Source of the DNA: Natrinema sp031626495
Lineage (GTDB): Archaea; Halobacteriota; Halobacteria; Halobacteriales; Natrialbaceae
Assembly (NCBI RefSeq): GCF_031626495.1
Contig: NZ_JAMQOJ010000005.1
Location: 124,001-188,000, forward strand
Length of the DNA stretch: 64,000 nucleotides
Reading direction: 5' to 3'
A model generated the notes under the pieces. That model made no database searches and was not told the origin of the DNA. It saw only the letters and a list, made by a program, of their open reading frames with translations. The translations under genes were made by a program, and so were the position numbers. Shown in pieces: positions 9,357 to 17,918 of this stretch (its first letter is position 1; every line of letters begins with the position of its first letter).

Positions 9357-9749
9357 TCACCCTCCCTTTCGGTCGAGTCGCTCGCCGCGAGTGTACTTCC
9401 CGTGGAACGCGAGCATGTCGATCCCCATCGCCGCCAGCGAGAGCCCGCCGACGCCGGTCAGGAGGAGGAAAAAGAGACCGTCAGTCCCGGCGAACCCGAG
9501 CGGGAGCGACAGTCCGAGCAGGACGTTTCCGGCACCGCTCCACTGGTACCACGCCCAGCGATCGGTCAGTGGCGTCTCGGTCGCTGCGACGATATCGAAT
9601 ACGCCGGCCAGTCCGAGCAACGTTAGCTGGGCGAGAAACGCCGGTGCGTCGAGAGCGTCGGTACCGAGCAGGGCGACGCCGCCGCCGGTGACGAGGAGGA
9701 GGAACACGCCGACGACGGCACTGAGTCGACGGTTGCGGCGTTCGTTCAT
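9357..9749 (-). CDS. Four-helix membrane protein of unknown function
   Basis: A 130-residue protein starting MNERRNRR with four hydrophobic segments (about residues 10-30, 36-58, 70-88 and 92-115) and a basic C-terminus. The Arg-rich N-terminus suggests it stays inside. No recognisable motif. The longer frame up to 9824 lacks membrane character before Met26, so the ATG at 9749 is preferred. It is divergent from the oxidoreductase at 9938. Confidence 0.65.
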   Translation of the reverse strand: MNERRNRRLSAVVGVFLLLVTGGGVALLGTDALDAPAFLAQLTLLGLAGVFDIVAATETPLTDRWAWYQWSGAGNVLLGLSLPLGFAGTDGLFFLLLTGVGGLSLAAMGIDMLAFHGKYTRGERLDRKGG

Positions 9750-9937
9750 ACGGGCTCCGGCGGCAGTCGAGAGGGATGATTCCGTGTGCGAGGGGACATA
9801 GACGCCGGTTCGTACTGTCAGCACTTAGTCATTGGTCGGACGCGTTCGCGCTCCCTGCTGTAGAAATTGTAAACTAAAGAATTGTTTTATCCGGTTCTCA
9901 CAGCTTTATGCGAGCGACTGCCGTACGATGGATCGGT

Positions 9938-10912
9938 ATGAAAGCAATCGAAGTCGACGCGTACGGCGACAGCGACGAGCTCTCGGTCGTCGACGCGGAG
10001 ACGCCGGAGCCGGACGCCGGCGAGGTTCGAATCGACATCGAAGCGGCCGGGATCAACTTCGCGGACGTCATGCAGCGACGCGGCCACTACCCCGGTGGCC
10101 CCGAACCGCCGTACGTCCCCGGCATGGAGGCCGCAGGCACTGTCGACGCGGTCGGCGAGGGCGTCGACGACCTGAGCGAGGGCGACCGCGTCGTCGGGAT
10201 GATCACCACCGGCGGCTACGCGGAGTACGTCACCGCCGACGCCCAGTCGCTGTTCCCGGTCCCCGAGGCGATGAGCTTCGCGGAAGCTGCCGGCTTCCCC
10301 GTCCAGTTTCTCACCGCCCACGCGTGTCTATTCGAGTGGGGAGGGCTCGAGGAAGGCGAGTCCGTCCTGATCCAGGCCGCCGCGGGCGGGGTCGGCACGG
10401 CCGCCGTCCAGCTGGCGTCGAACGCCGGCGCGACGGTCTTCGGCACCGCGAGCACGCGCGAAAAACTCGAGCTCGCGAACTCGCTGGGCTGCGATCACGC
10501 GATCAACTACACGAACACGGACTTCCGCGACATCGTCGACGAGGAGACCGACGGCGAGGGCGTCGACCTCGTCCTGGAGAGCGTCGGCGACGACGTCTTC
10601 GAGCGCAGCCTCGACGTGATGGCCCACTTCGGACGCATGGTCACCTACGGCGTCGCTAGCGGCGTCCCCGCCGAAGTGAGCAACCAGCGCCTGCTCTTCG
10701 AGAACAAGACCGTCAAAGGGTTCCACCTCGGCCAGGCCGCCATGCACGATCCGAGCCGGGTCATGAAAGCGGTCCCCGAACTCACCGACGGGCTCGCGAG
10801 CGGTGACCTCGAGATCGTTCTGGGCGAATCCTTCGCACTCGAGGACGCGGCCGAGGCCCACCAGTACCTCGAGGACCGGAAGAGTTCGGGGAAGCTCGTG
10901 CTCGAGCCCTAA
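9938..10912 (+). CDS. Quinone oxidoreductase-type medium-chain dehydrogenase
   Basis: A 324-residue NAD(P)H-dependent oxidoreductase of the zeta-crystallin/QOR group. The N-terminal GroES-like domain has INFADVMQRRGHYPGG and lacks the catalytic-zinc Cys of alcohol dehydrogenases. The Rossmann motif is AAAGGVGTAAVQLA near residues 141-154. It probably reduces quinones or enones in the cytoplasm. I chose the ATG at 9938 (MKAIEVDAYG, the usual start of this family); an in-frame ATG at 9908 lies nearer the TATA-like TTTTAT at 9885-9890 and remains possible. Confidence 0.88.
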   Translation: MKAIEVDAYGDSDELSVVDAETPEPDAGEVRIDIEAAGINFADVMQRRGHYPGGPEPPYVPGMEAAGTVDAVGEGVDDLSEGDRVVGMITTGGYAEYVTADAQSLFPVPEAMSFAEAAGFPVQFLTAHACLFEWGGLEEGESVLIQAAAGGVGTAAVQLASNAGATVFGTASTREKLELANSLGCDHAINYTNTDFRDIVDEETDGEGVDLVLESVGDDVFERSLDVMAHFGRMVTYGVASGVPAEVSNQRLLFENKTVKGFHLGQAAMHDPSRVMKAVPELTDGLASGDLEIVLGESFALEDAAEAHQYLEDRKSSGKLVLEP

Positions 10913-11027
10913 AACGGTCTGATACGGGTTCCGATGCGAGCGAGGGCGGACTACCGTTGGATTTGTGTGAGTCTACCTCGAGCGACAGCGGGAATCCACG
11001 TCTCGTTCCGGATCGACTGACCGACGC

Positions 11028-11160
11028 GCGGTGGCGCGCGCTGTCGCCCGTCCGAGTGCCAACGAGGGCGGTCGACGACGTTGCGCGAGGGATGAGCGAA
11101 CGAAGTGAGTGAATCGGCTGGGGAGGACGTGGCGATCCCCCGTTGCCACGATAGCAGGAC
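11028..11160 (+). repeat. Dispersed repeat, copy 1 (in the 10913-11303 intergenic gap)
   Basis: The 391-bp gap between the oxidoreductase and the NUDIX gene holds no gene. It contains a copy of a repeat also present, inverted, at 26380-26519. Shared exact blocks are GCGGTGGCGCGCGCTGT at 11028-11044, TGCGCGAGGGATGAGCGA at 11082-11099, then GAATCGG-C/T-TGGGG, ATCCCCCGT and finally AGCAGGAC, in the same order and similar spacing. The middle carries the GAGCGAACGAAGTGAG-type sequence common between haloarchaeal genes. Confidence 0.7.
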
Positions 11161-11303
11161 GCTTCGATTCCCTGCGCCCTCTCTCGAGTCCGTCGGTCGG
11201 CAAACAACAGTATCCGCTTTGCACTCATAAAGCGGTCCCGATGAGGGAGAATGGGACTCCATACTACCGCATACGTAGCCCACGTTCCCGAGCCCACTCC
11301 CCG

Positions 11304-11834
11304 TTACTCGCGGCGATCGACCGCGAACGACACGCCCCACTCGAGGTCGTGGTCGACGAATTCGGCCTCGTCCAGCGGCTCACCGCCCTCGAAGCGGAAT
11401 TCGGCGCTGACCGTTCGACCCTCGAGCACGCCGGGCAGCCACAGGTGGTCGTCGTCCCACATCCGGTCGTACGGCACGTCGTCGGTGGGGACCCACTCCG
11501 GGTGGGCCTCCGCCGAGGAGGTGGGTTCACCCTCGAACGAGTGCGTGCGATAGACGTGACAGAAGGTGTGTCCCCCGCCGTCGAGCAGGAAGGTGAGTTC
11601 GCCGGCCTTCTCGAGATCGGTGACCTCGAGGCCGACCTCCTCCCGGGTCTCCCGGATCGCACACTCTCGCGGGGTCTCGCCGGGTTCGCACTTGCCGCCG
11701 GGGCCGTTGTACCAGCCCTCGCCGAGCCCGCGGCGTTTCTCGATGAGCAGGACGTCGCGGTCGGCGCCGTCGGTGGCGCTGTCGCCGCCGCTCTCGGCGT
11801 CCCGGAGCGGGAAACACAGCGTCGTCTCGAGCAT
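11304..11834 (-). CDS. NUDIX hydrolase (8-oxo-dGTP diphosphatase type)
   Basis: A 176-residue protein with a perfect Nudix box: G-x5-E-x7-REUxEExGU, seen as GKCEPGE, then TPRECAI, then RETREEVGL. The preceding WYNGPGG and the following HTFCHVYRTH, together with 'LETTLCFPLRD' at the N-terminus, resemble MTH1-type enzymes that cleanse oxidised nucleotides. The C-terminus holds MWDDDHLWLPGVLEG, also typical of that group. The ATG at 11834 begins the conserved strand; the frame upstream is Ser/Arg-rich shadow. Confidence 0.88.
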   Translation of the reverse strand: MLETTLCFPLRDAESGGDSATDGADRDVLLIEKRRGLGEGWYNGPGGKCEPGETPRECAIRETREEVGLEVTDLEKAGELTFLLDGGGHTFCHVYRTHSFEGEPTSSAEAHPEWVPTDDVPYDRMWDDDHLWLPGVLEGRTVSAEFRFEGGEPLDEAEFVDHDLEWGVSFAVDRRE

Positions 11835-11904
11835 AGTCGGGAGTTCGCTCGGAGCGTAAAAAGGGTGTGTCGTCTCGCTCGAGTGCAGCGACCGCCGTTC
11901 GGGG

Positions 11905-12144
11905 CTAGCGTGGCCCGCCCGAACCGACCTCGTCGCGCACGATGGCGTAGAGGAGCCAGACGACGACCGCTCCGAAGAACGAGCCGAGCCCCCACGCGAG
12001 GGCGTGGCGACTGTTCCTCCGCTTCGCGTCCCTGTAGATGAAGTACGAGACGACGAGCGGGACGATAATCGAGCAAACGAACAGGAAGAGGAGGAGGACG
12101 ATTTCGATCCCACCGACGGCAAACTGGAGGACGGCTGTGGACAT
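11905..12144 (-). CDS. Small membrane protein, phospholipase D-nuclease N-terminal-like
   Basis: A 79-residue protein with two hydrophobic helices (about 5-35 and 50-68) separated by a basic loop FIYRDAKRRNS. This loop and the following ALAWGLGSFFG helix resemble the short PLDc_N membrane domain found as stand-alone proteins in archaea. Role unknown. The ATG at 12144 precedes the first helix; an upstream ATG at 12177 would add 11 residues. Confidence 0.65.
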   Translation of the reverse strand: MSTAVLQFAVGGIEIVLLLFLFVCSIIVPLVVSYFIYRDAKRRNSRHALAWGLGSFFGAVVVWLLYAIVRDEVGSGGPR

Positions 12145-12280
12145 GGTCTCTCCTATTTCCTCCGCCATGAAAAACATTCTCTACTGTCATTTCTGCCCTC
12201 GATCGTTGCGAGGAGGGTCCGCCGGCGATCGAGTCGATCGCGGTCTCCGATCGCCGAGTACCGACGACGAGGCGATCGGT

Positions 12281-13126
12281 TCAGCCGTCGGCGTGCGAAA
12301 AGACGAACTCCCGGACGAGTTTCGCGGCCAGCGCGGCCGCCTGCCCGTCGTCGCGGTCGTTGACCTCGACTACGTCGAGCCCGCTGGCCTGCGGTGCCAC
12401 TTCGCGAATCACGTCGCGGAGTTCGCGCGGCTCGAGCCCGAACGGCTCCATCGTTCCGGTACCGGGCGCGTAGCCGGGGTCGGCAGCGTCGATGTCGACG
12501 CTCAGGTAGACCTCGCGGTCCGCGAGTCGGTCGCCGGGGTCCCAGTCGGCTACCTCCTCGGGCGGGACGACGGTCACGTCGTCCGCGGCAGCGCGTTCCC
12601 ACTCCGCTTCGCTGCCCGTGCGAACGCCGAGGATGATCGCCTCGTCGACGGAGTCGACGTCCTCGAGAATGCGCCTGGTCACGGCGGCGTGCGAGAGGGG
12701 ATTGCCGTCGTAGGCATCGTACAGGTCGAGGTGGGCGTCGAGACAGACGAACACCTCGGGTTCCGTCGCGCGGACGCCAGCGAGGGAGACGGTGTGTTCG
12801 CCCCCGAGCAACAGGGGGACGCCGTCGTTCCAGACGGCCTCGCGGAGCGTGCTCGTCAGGTACTCGAGATACTCGGAGACGTCGTCCCACGCGCGGACGT
12901 CGCCGCGGTCGACGACGCCGAGTTCGGAAAATCGCCGGTCCGTCCGGTGGTCGTAATCGTCGAACGGCTCGGCAAAAGAACGGATCCGTCGGGGGCCGAA
13001 TCGGGTCCCCGGCTGAAAGGTCGTCGTGGCGTCCAGGGGCGCACCGACGACCACGAAGTTCGCGCCTCCACGGCCGTTACCCGCCGCGTCGGTCCCCTCG
13101 CGTTCGTCGGCCGCCCCGGGAAACAT
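12281..13126 (-). CDS. speB: Agmatinase / ureohydrolase
   Basis: A 281-residue binuclear manganese hydrolase. Metal-binding motifs are intact: GGEHTVSL, CLDAHLDLYD (DAHxD) and SVDIDAADPGYAPG (DxDxxDPxxAPG). Agmatinases convert agmatine to putrescine and urea. In Haloferax the neighbour of eIF5A of this family has been linked to hypusine formation through an agmatine-derived intermediate (established in that organism; inferred here). The ATG overlaps the eIF5A stop as TAATG, so translation is probably coupled to eIF5A. Confidence 0.92.
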   Translation of the reverse strand: MFPGAADEREGTDAAGNGRGGANFVVVGAPLDATTTFQPGTRFGPRRIRSFAEPFDDYDHRTDRRFSELGVVDRGDVRAWDDVSEYLEYLTSTLREAVWNDGVPLLLGGEHTVSLAGVRATEPEVFVCLDAHLDLYDAYDGNPLSHAAVTRRILEDVDSVDEAIILGVRTGSEAEWERAAADDVTVVPPEEVADWDPGDRLADREVYLSVDIDAADPGYAPGTGTMEPFGLEPRELRDVIREVAPQASGLDVVEVNDRDDGQAAALAAKLVREFVFSHADG

Positions 13127-13500
13127 TAGACGATCTTTCGCTGGTCTTCCATCTCGAGGTACTCGATGTTCTCGTCGGGAGAGACGTCGACGTCGTCGGG
13201 GATACGCATCGTGATGGTCTCGTAGGTCTCTAAGTCCATGACCTGCATGTCGTCGCCGTCGACGGAGACGACCTGTCCGTTTTTGCGCTCGATGATCGGG
13301 ACCCAGATCTTCGCGTCGACGGGCTGGGAGAGCGATCGCTTCTTTCCGTCGAAGACGCCCTCGGCTTCGACGCGGGCCTTGGCGCTGCCGTGTTTGCCCG
13401 GTTTCGCTGTCGAGTAGGCGTTGATCTTGCACGCCGCGTCGTCGATCATGACGTAGCTCCCTTCCTGGAGGTCGCGAACTTCGGTCTGCTGTTTCGCCAT
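13126..13500 (-). CDS. eif5A: Translation initiation factor 5A
   Basis: A 124-residue protein of normal length. The hypusine site is Lys36 in STAKPGKHGSAKARVE, which matches the archaeal consensus around the modified lysine. An OB-fold domain follows (IIERKNGQVVSVDGDDMQVMD). eIF5A helps ribosomes through difficult peptide bonds and must be modified by deoxyhypusine synthase, whose gene is not in this window. A TATA-like TTTATG at 13525-13530 lies 25-30 nt before the ATG. Its stop overlaps the speB start. Confidence 0.97.
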   Translation of the reverse strand: MAKQQTEVRDLQEGSYVMIDDAACKINAYSTAKPGKHGSAKARVEAEGVFDGKKRSLSQPVDAKIWVPIIERKNGQVVSVDGDDMQVMDLETYETITMRIPDDVDVSPDENIEYLEMEDQRKIV

Positions 13501-13815
13501 ATCCCGGCGTAATCAACCGACGTGCATAAACCGTTTGGAATGGCCCCTCGAGCGCGTTCGGTGTGGTAACGGGCCCGATTCGGGCATCGGGGGCGGCGGA
13601 GGCTACCGATCGGTTCGAGTCGATGGCCGAATCCCATATATTTTCATGGGTGTGACCGAAACCCGGAACCGTCCGGGTGAAAAACTCACATCCAGGCTGG
13701 ACCGAACCCACTCACAGCTCCAGTCCAACCCGGACGTCTTCGATTTGCGATACCGTCTCATAGAGGTACTGGCCAACGACGGACGTCGGCAGTTCGGCCA
13801 CCTGTTCTACCGCCG
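13501..13815. other. Intergenic gap with ambiguous small frames
   Basis: 315 bp between eIF5A and the enolase-like gene. It holds the eIF5A promoter and a near-symmetric TATA-like CATATATTTTCATG at about 13633-13647. A plus-strand frame from 13646 and a minus-strand frame ending at 13712 both look weakly protein-like, but neither has a clear start signal or a recognisable family, and both overlap the enolase-like gene in antisense or at its 3' end. I annotate neither. Confidence 0.4.
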
Positions 13816-14904
13816 TTATGTCCTCGAGTCCCACCGAAACCCGACAGCGTCGGCCGGCGGCTCGAGCGGGCTCGCCGGCAGTCCGTCTCCGACGTCGGGG
13901 TCGTTGTACGCCCGCGGAGCGACGTCGTTCGGGCCGTCGGGATAGCAAAGCGAGGCGAGCGTCTGTATCTGTCCGCGGCCGACGCCGAGTTCGAACTGAC
14001 CGCCGCCGTACAGTCGGATGCCGTGCTCCTCGCAGTAGGCGATCGTCTCGGCGAGCGACTCGAGCGAGCCGAACCGCGACGGTTTGACGTTCAGCCACTC
14101 GGGTTCCCACGGCAGGGCCTCGAGGTCGTCGAGACCGTGAATCGGCGCGTCCCAGGAGACTCGAGACCGAACGTCGGGATCGTCGAACAGCGGCCCCGTC
14201 TCGTCGGTCAGCGCCGGATCCTCGAGGACGGCGCTGGGGAACGACTCGAGGACGAGTTCGTACAGCGCCGGGTCCCCAGGAGCGTCGACGTCGGTTCCCT
14301 CGTACTGGCCCTTCAGATCGAGGATGCGGACCGCGTCCGTCCCGACCGTCTCCTCGATGCCAGCGACGAGGCCGACGTCCCACTCGGTCGTCGGATCGAG
14401 TTTGAACGCGAGGTCGGGTATCCGCTCGCGAAGCGCCTCGAGCCGGTCGGTCGTCGGTGGCTCGCCGAGACGGGTGCTGGCGACGAAACGAACCGGCTCG
14501 AGCGAGCGACCGAGCGCCGTCGCGAGGTCCGTCTCCGCCTGCCGAAGCGCGAGATCCAGCGCGGCGCTCTCTACCCCCCAGCGCCGGTAGTTCCGGAAGA
14601 CCTCGCGTTCGGGTGCACCACCCGGAAAGAGATCGAGCTCCGCGAGCCGGTCCGAAAACGAGTCGACGGTGTACTCGCCGGTAAGCTCCGGCAGCCCCGT
14701 CTCCGCCAGTCGGTCGTGGTCGTCGGCCTCGTAGGTAACGTCCTCGCCGCGTCCGGTGACCGCTCCGTCGCCCGACGGGGCCGGCCCCGAGAGCGCGAGT
14801 TCGGTCGTCACGCGGGTGAACTCGCTCGAGGTGTCGCGCTCGAGACGCTCGGTCGAAACCGACTCGATCGTCACCGGAAGATCGGCGATGAGATCGTACT
14901 CCAT
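13816..14904 (-). CDS. Enolase-superfamily (muconate-lactonizing/OSB synthase-like) protein
   Basis: A 362-residue protein with the enolase-superfamily barrel. Candidate metal ligands on successive strands are Asp in ILDLKGQY, Glu in AVLEDPALTDE and Asp in VSWDAPI; LNVKPSRFGSL carries the following strand's Lys, and GGGQFELGVGR matches the last strand of the family. The strand-2 position that is KxK in typical o-succinylbenzoate synthases reads FKLD, so one catalytic Lys is replaced. It is therefore probably not a standard OSB synthase; the substrate is unknown. Confidence 0.75.
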   Translation of the reverse strand: MEYDLIADLPVTIESVSTERLERDTSSEFTRVTTELALSGPAPSGDGAVTGRGEDVTYEADDHDRLAETGLPELTGEYTVDSFSDRLAELDLFPGGAPEREVFRNYRRWGVESAALDLALRQAETDLATALGRSLEPVRFVASTRLGEPPTTDRLEALRERIPDLAFKLDPTTEWDVGLVAGIEETVGTDAVRILDLKGQYEGTDVDAPGDPALYELVLESFPSAVLEDPALTDETGPLFDDPDVRSRVSWDAPIHGLDDLEALPWEPEWLNVKPSRFGSLESLAETIAYCEEHGIRLYGGGQFELGVGRGQIQTLASLCYPDGPNDVAPRAYNDPDVGDGLPASPLEPPADAVGFRWDSRT

Positions 14905-14956
14905 ACCGTTCCTTGGGCCCCGGGGCAGAAAGAGGTACGTCGTCGGTCGGGCGGGC

Positions 14957-15509
14957 TCAGACCGTCTCGGCGCCGGGTCGCGGCGCGCTCGAGGGGATCG
15001 ACACGACCCTGCTGTGGGGTGCCGGCTCGAGGGGCTCCGTCAGTTCGGTCCGCGGCGTCGTCTCGCCGGGCGACCACGTGAGCGTCTCGCCGTGGCCGAG
15101 CCGGTGGATCCGCTCGACGTAGGAGTCGATCGGCGTCGTCCGGTAGAGCAGGTGGGCGGCCTTGGCGCGATCCGGCACCCGACGGTCGGGGGCTCGAGGC
15201 GGGCGAGCGCGTTTCGGAACAGGTCGGAAAGCACGGGCTCGCCGCTCGAGTCGAAACAGTAGAAGACCTCGTAGGCCGACGTGATCCCGCGGTGAGCGCG
15301 GATCGTCGGCTCGTCCGAACGCTCGGAGAGGCGGACGATCGGCCCCTCGCCGGGCAGCGATTCGTGAAGTTCCCTGGCCGCCTCGAAGTCCGCGCCGTCT
15401 TCGATCGCGGCTCGAAGTTCGCGCGTGTGGGTTCCCCAGACGAACCACCGTCGTCCGTCTCGCGAGACACGACGTCGGCGTTCGGATTCGCGAGCAGTAC
15501 CGTTGCCAT
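14957..15509 (-). pseudogene. Decayed, truncated asparagine-synthase-like gene
   Basis: Three reading frames must be joined to give one protein-like sequence. The ATG at 15509 opens MATVLLANPNADVVSRETDD. A first shift near 15442-15455 leads to RWFVWGTHTRELRAAI ... ITSAYEVFYCFDSSG ... LFRNALARLE. A second shift at a run of five G (15188-15192) leads to VPDRAKAAHLLYRTTP and GETLTWSPG, ending with TGA at 14957. This resembles the N-terminal half of a haloarchaeal asparagine-synthase-related family (from memory). The catalytic second half is missing. Both shifts sit at short runs, so sequencing error is possible for each, but the truncation is independent. Confidence 0.65.
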
Positions 15510-15630
15510 TACCGGGCCCCACCGGTCGCGTCGACATTATTATGGGACGGATACTCCGCCCGCTGTGACCGTCAGCCGTCGATGAACGGTATAGCGGAGA
15601 CGTCTACCGACGACCGCATTCGCTGCGCCG

Positions 15631-17328
15631 TCACTCCTCACCGCGGCGCTGGCGTAGGTTCTGACGGGTGAACTGCGGCCGCGCGCCGATCGATTTGGGC
15701 TTCCGGAACGATCGGTAGAGCTGGATCGTTACGAACACCGAGAAGACCGCCGCGACGATCGAACCGCGGGGGGCCTCGAGCGCGTACAGCACGCCGGTCG
15801 AGAACAGCGACATCGTCAATAGCATGCCGTAGACCAGCCGCTTCGCGAGTTTGTCGAAGACCTGTTCCTCGTCCTCGAGACCGATGCGAACGTAGAGATC
15901 GTCCCGATCGAGCCGGTCGAACGCGCGCTCGGCCTTGGGCGCGAGTCGGGTCAGAGACTCGCCCGATCGCCGAATCTGCTGTCCGGTTTGGTCGAGATAC
16001 TGGCGGATGGACTCCTCGCGGTAGCCCTGCTCGGTGAGGTAGTCGGTCGCCGTCGAGATGAAGTCGAAGCCCTCGTCCAGGGTGACGCAGACTCCCTCGA
16101 CGACGGTCGCCACGCGGAGGACGAGCGCGAGGTTCTTCGGCAATCGGAACGGGAAGGCGTAGATCGAGTCCTCGATCTGGCCGACGATCTGGTTGACCCG
16201 GTACTGCTCGACGTCCTCGCCGCGAGCGTCCTGAATGGCGATCTCCATCACCTCGGCCATGACGCCGCGGTCGGCGTCGGGCGACAGCGTTCCGATCTCG
16301 ATCAACGCGTCGAGGATACCGTCGATGTCCTGATTGGCGACGGCGACGTAGAAATCGACGATCTTGTCCTGGACGAACGGATCGACCCGCCCCGACATGC
16401 CGAAGTCGTAGAAGACGATCTTCCCGTCGTCGGTCACCGCGAGGTTCCCCGGGTGCGGATCGGCGTGGAAGACGCCGTCCTCGATGATCATCTGCAGGTA
16501 CGACCGTTCCAGATTCTCCGCGACCTTCGTCCGGTCGATCCCCTTGCGCTCGAGTTCCTCGAGGTCGTTGATCTTCGTCCCCGCGACGTACTCCATCGTC
16601 AGTACGCGCGGCCCGGAGTGGCTCTCGATCACGTCGGGAATGACGAAGCGATCGTCGCCCGCGAAGTTTTCGCGGATCTCGGTGAGCATCTCCGCCTCCC
16701 GTTCGTAGTCCATCTCCTCGCGGATCGTCTTCGAGAACTCCTCGGCGAGGTTCTCGAGCGAGAACGCGCGAGCGTCGTCGACGAAATAGAGGAGGATCGG
16801 CAGCGACCACTTGATCACCCGCAGGTCGGCCCGGACGAGGTCCTCGATGTTCGGCCGGCGGACCTTCACCGCGACCTCGCGGCCGCCCTCGCCGTCGGCG
16901 CGGGCCGGCGTCGCCTCGCCGGCCGTCGGTGGCGTCGCCGCGTCCGCCTCGCCGCGGCCCGTCTCGGCGGCCCCGCGCTCGAGGCGGGCCCGGTAGACCT
17001 GCCCGAGGCTCGCGCCGCTGATCGGCTCGTCGTCGAACGACGCGAAGCGCTCGTCGATAGGCCCGAGCTCGTCCTCGAGGACCGCACGCGCCTCGGGCCA
17101 CGGTGCCGGCGGAACGTTGTCCTGCAGCGCCGAGAGGACGTCGATGTACGCCGGCGGGAGGACGTCGGGGCGAGTCGACAGCAGCTGGCCGAGCTTGATG
17201 AACGTCGGCCCGAGCGTCAGCAACGACTCGAGCAGCACCTCGGCGCGGTGCCGATGGGTCTCGGCGTCGACCCGTCGGCGGCGACCGAACAGGAGGAATC
17301 GCCGCCGGTCGCGGGCGTAGGCGAGCAA
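15631..17328 (-). CDS. ABC1/UbiB-family atypical kinase
   Basis: At least 565 residues. Family motifs are intact: TFIKLGQLLSTRPD (KxGQ), SGASLGQVYRA (Ala-rich loop), VAVKVRRP (Lys), HADPHPGNL and YDFGMSG (metal loop). Two hydrophobic segments near the C-terminus (about residues 505-545) should anchor it in the membrane. Relatives act in quinone/isoprenoid lipid homeostasis. A low-complexity Ala/Glu/Gly/Arg insert of about 30 residues lies between the Ala-rich loop and the catalytic Lys. The TTG at 17328 is the first conventional start, but family-like sequence (LRAYKRFVLVAWQFLPL) continues upstream in frame to a CTG at 17388, just after an in-frame TGA. Confidence 0.88.
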   Translation of the reverse strand: MLAYARDRRRFLLFGRRRRVDAETHRHRAEVLLESLLTLGPTFIKLGQLLSTRPDVLPPAYIDVLSALQDNVPPAPWPEARAVLEDELGPIDERFASFDDEPISGASLGQVYRARLERGAAETGRGEADAATPPTAGEATPARADGEGGREVAVKVRRPNIEDLVRADLRVIKWSLPILLYFVDDARAFSLENLAEEFSKTIREEMDYEREAEMLTEIRENFAGDDRFVIPDVIESHSGPRVLTMEYVAGTKINDLEELERKGIDRTKVAENLERSYLQMIIEDGVFHADPHPGNLAVTDDGKIVFYDFGMSGRVDPFVQDKIVDFYVAVANQDIDGILDALIEIGTLSPDADRGVMAEVMEIAIQDARGEDVEQYRVNQIVGQIEDSIYAFPFRLPKNLALVLRVATVVEGVCVTLDEGFDFISTATDYLTEQGYREESIRQYLDQTGQQIRRSGESLTRLAPKAERAFDRLDRDDLYVRIGLEDEEQVFDKLAKRLVYGMLLTMSLFSTGVLYALEAPRGSIVAAVFSVFVTIQLYRSFRKPKSIGARPQFTRQNLRQRRGEE

Positions 17329-17404
17329 CAGCGGGAGGAACTGCCACGCGACGAGAACGAACCGTTTGTACGCGCGGAGTGATGCCAGCCTCGGTCACCC
17401 CGTG

Positions 17405-17767
17405 TTAGTCGTCCTCGTCGACGATGTCGATCGTCGTCTCGCCGCTTGCCCCGCGTTTCGGCAGCGTGAGCTCGAGGACGCCGCGATCGATCGTCGCCTC
17501 GGCGTTGGCGTCGGAGGCGTCGTCGGGCAGCGGCAGATCGACGTCGAGAAAGAGCGACCGGTTCTCCTCGAGATACTGATAGTCGCCGGCAGGTGATTTC
17601 TCCCGGTGGGCGTCGATGGAGATCCGGCCGTCCTCGATCGCGATATCGAGCGACTCGGTGGAGACCCCGGGCACGTCGAGGACGAGCAGGTAGGCGTCCT
17701 CGCTCTCGAGCAGATCGAAGAAGACGTCCTCGGAGAGATCCCCCAACGCGTCGCGGAGCGCTGACAT
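17405..17767 (-). CDS. Hsp20/alpha-crystallin small heat-shock protein
   Basis: A 120-residue protein with a central alpha-crystallin domain (about residues 24-110): strands LLVLDVPGVSTESLDIAIEDG, FLDVDLPLPDDA and the GVLELTLPK signature. No obvious C-terminal I-x-I tail (TTIDIVDEDD instead), as in many short haloarchaeal Hsp20s. It is expected to bind unfolding proteins. It lies immediately upstream of the UbiB-family kinase (77 bp to the TTG start), so the two are probably co-transcribed. Confidence 0.88.
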   Translation of the reverse strand: MSALRDALGDLSEDVFFDLLESEDAYLLVLDVPGVSTESLDIAIEDGRISIDAHREKSPAGDYQYLEENRSLFLDVDLPLPDDASDANAEATIDRGVLELTLPKRGASGETTIDIVDEDD

Positions 17768-17918
17768 GGATACAGGTTCGAACGCCGATACGAAAAACCC
17801 CGCGGTCGCGGCGATCCGTCGGTCGGGCGGTTCGGTCCTCGAGGCCGTCTACTGCACTGTTTGCCCCTCGAGAGGCCGTTCCATTTACATTTATGATGAT
17901 GTGACAGAATTGCGTCGC

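Noticed and set aside
13646..13945. Small plus-strand frame (about 99 codons) near a TATA-like sequence
   Set aside because: The TATA-like element is too close to the ATG, the second half is antisense to the enolase-like gene and I know no matching family.
15638..17398. A minus-strand frame led by GTG at 17398 over the UbiB-family gene
   Set aside because: Its translation is Arg/Pro-rich and lacks kinase motifs, which lie in the neighbouring frame. I only use its start codon as a hint of a possible frameshift.
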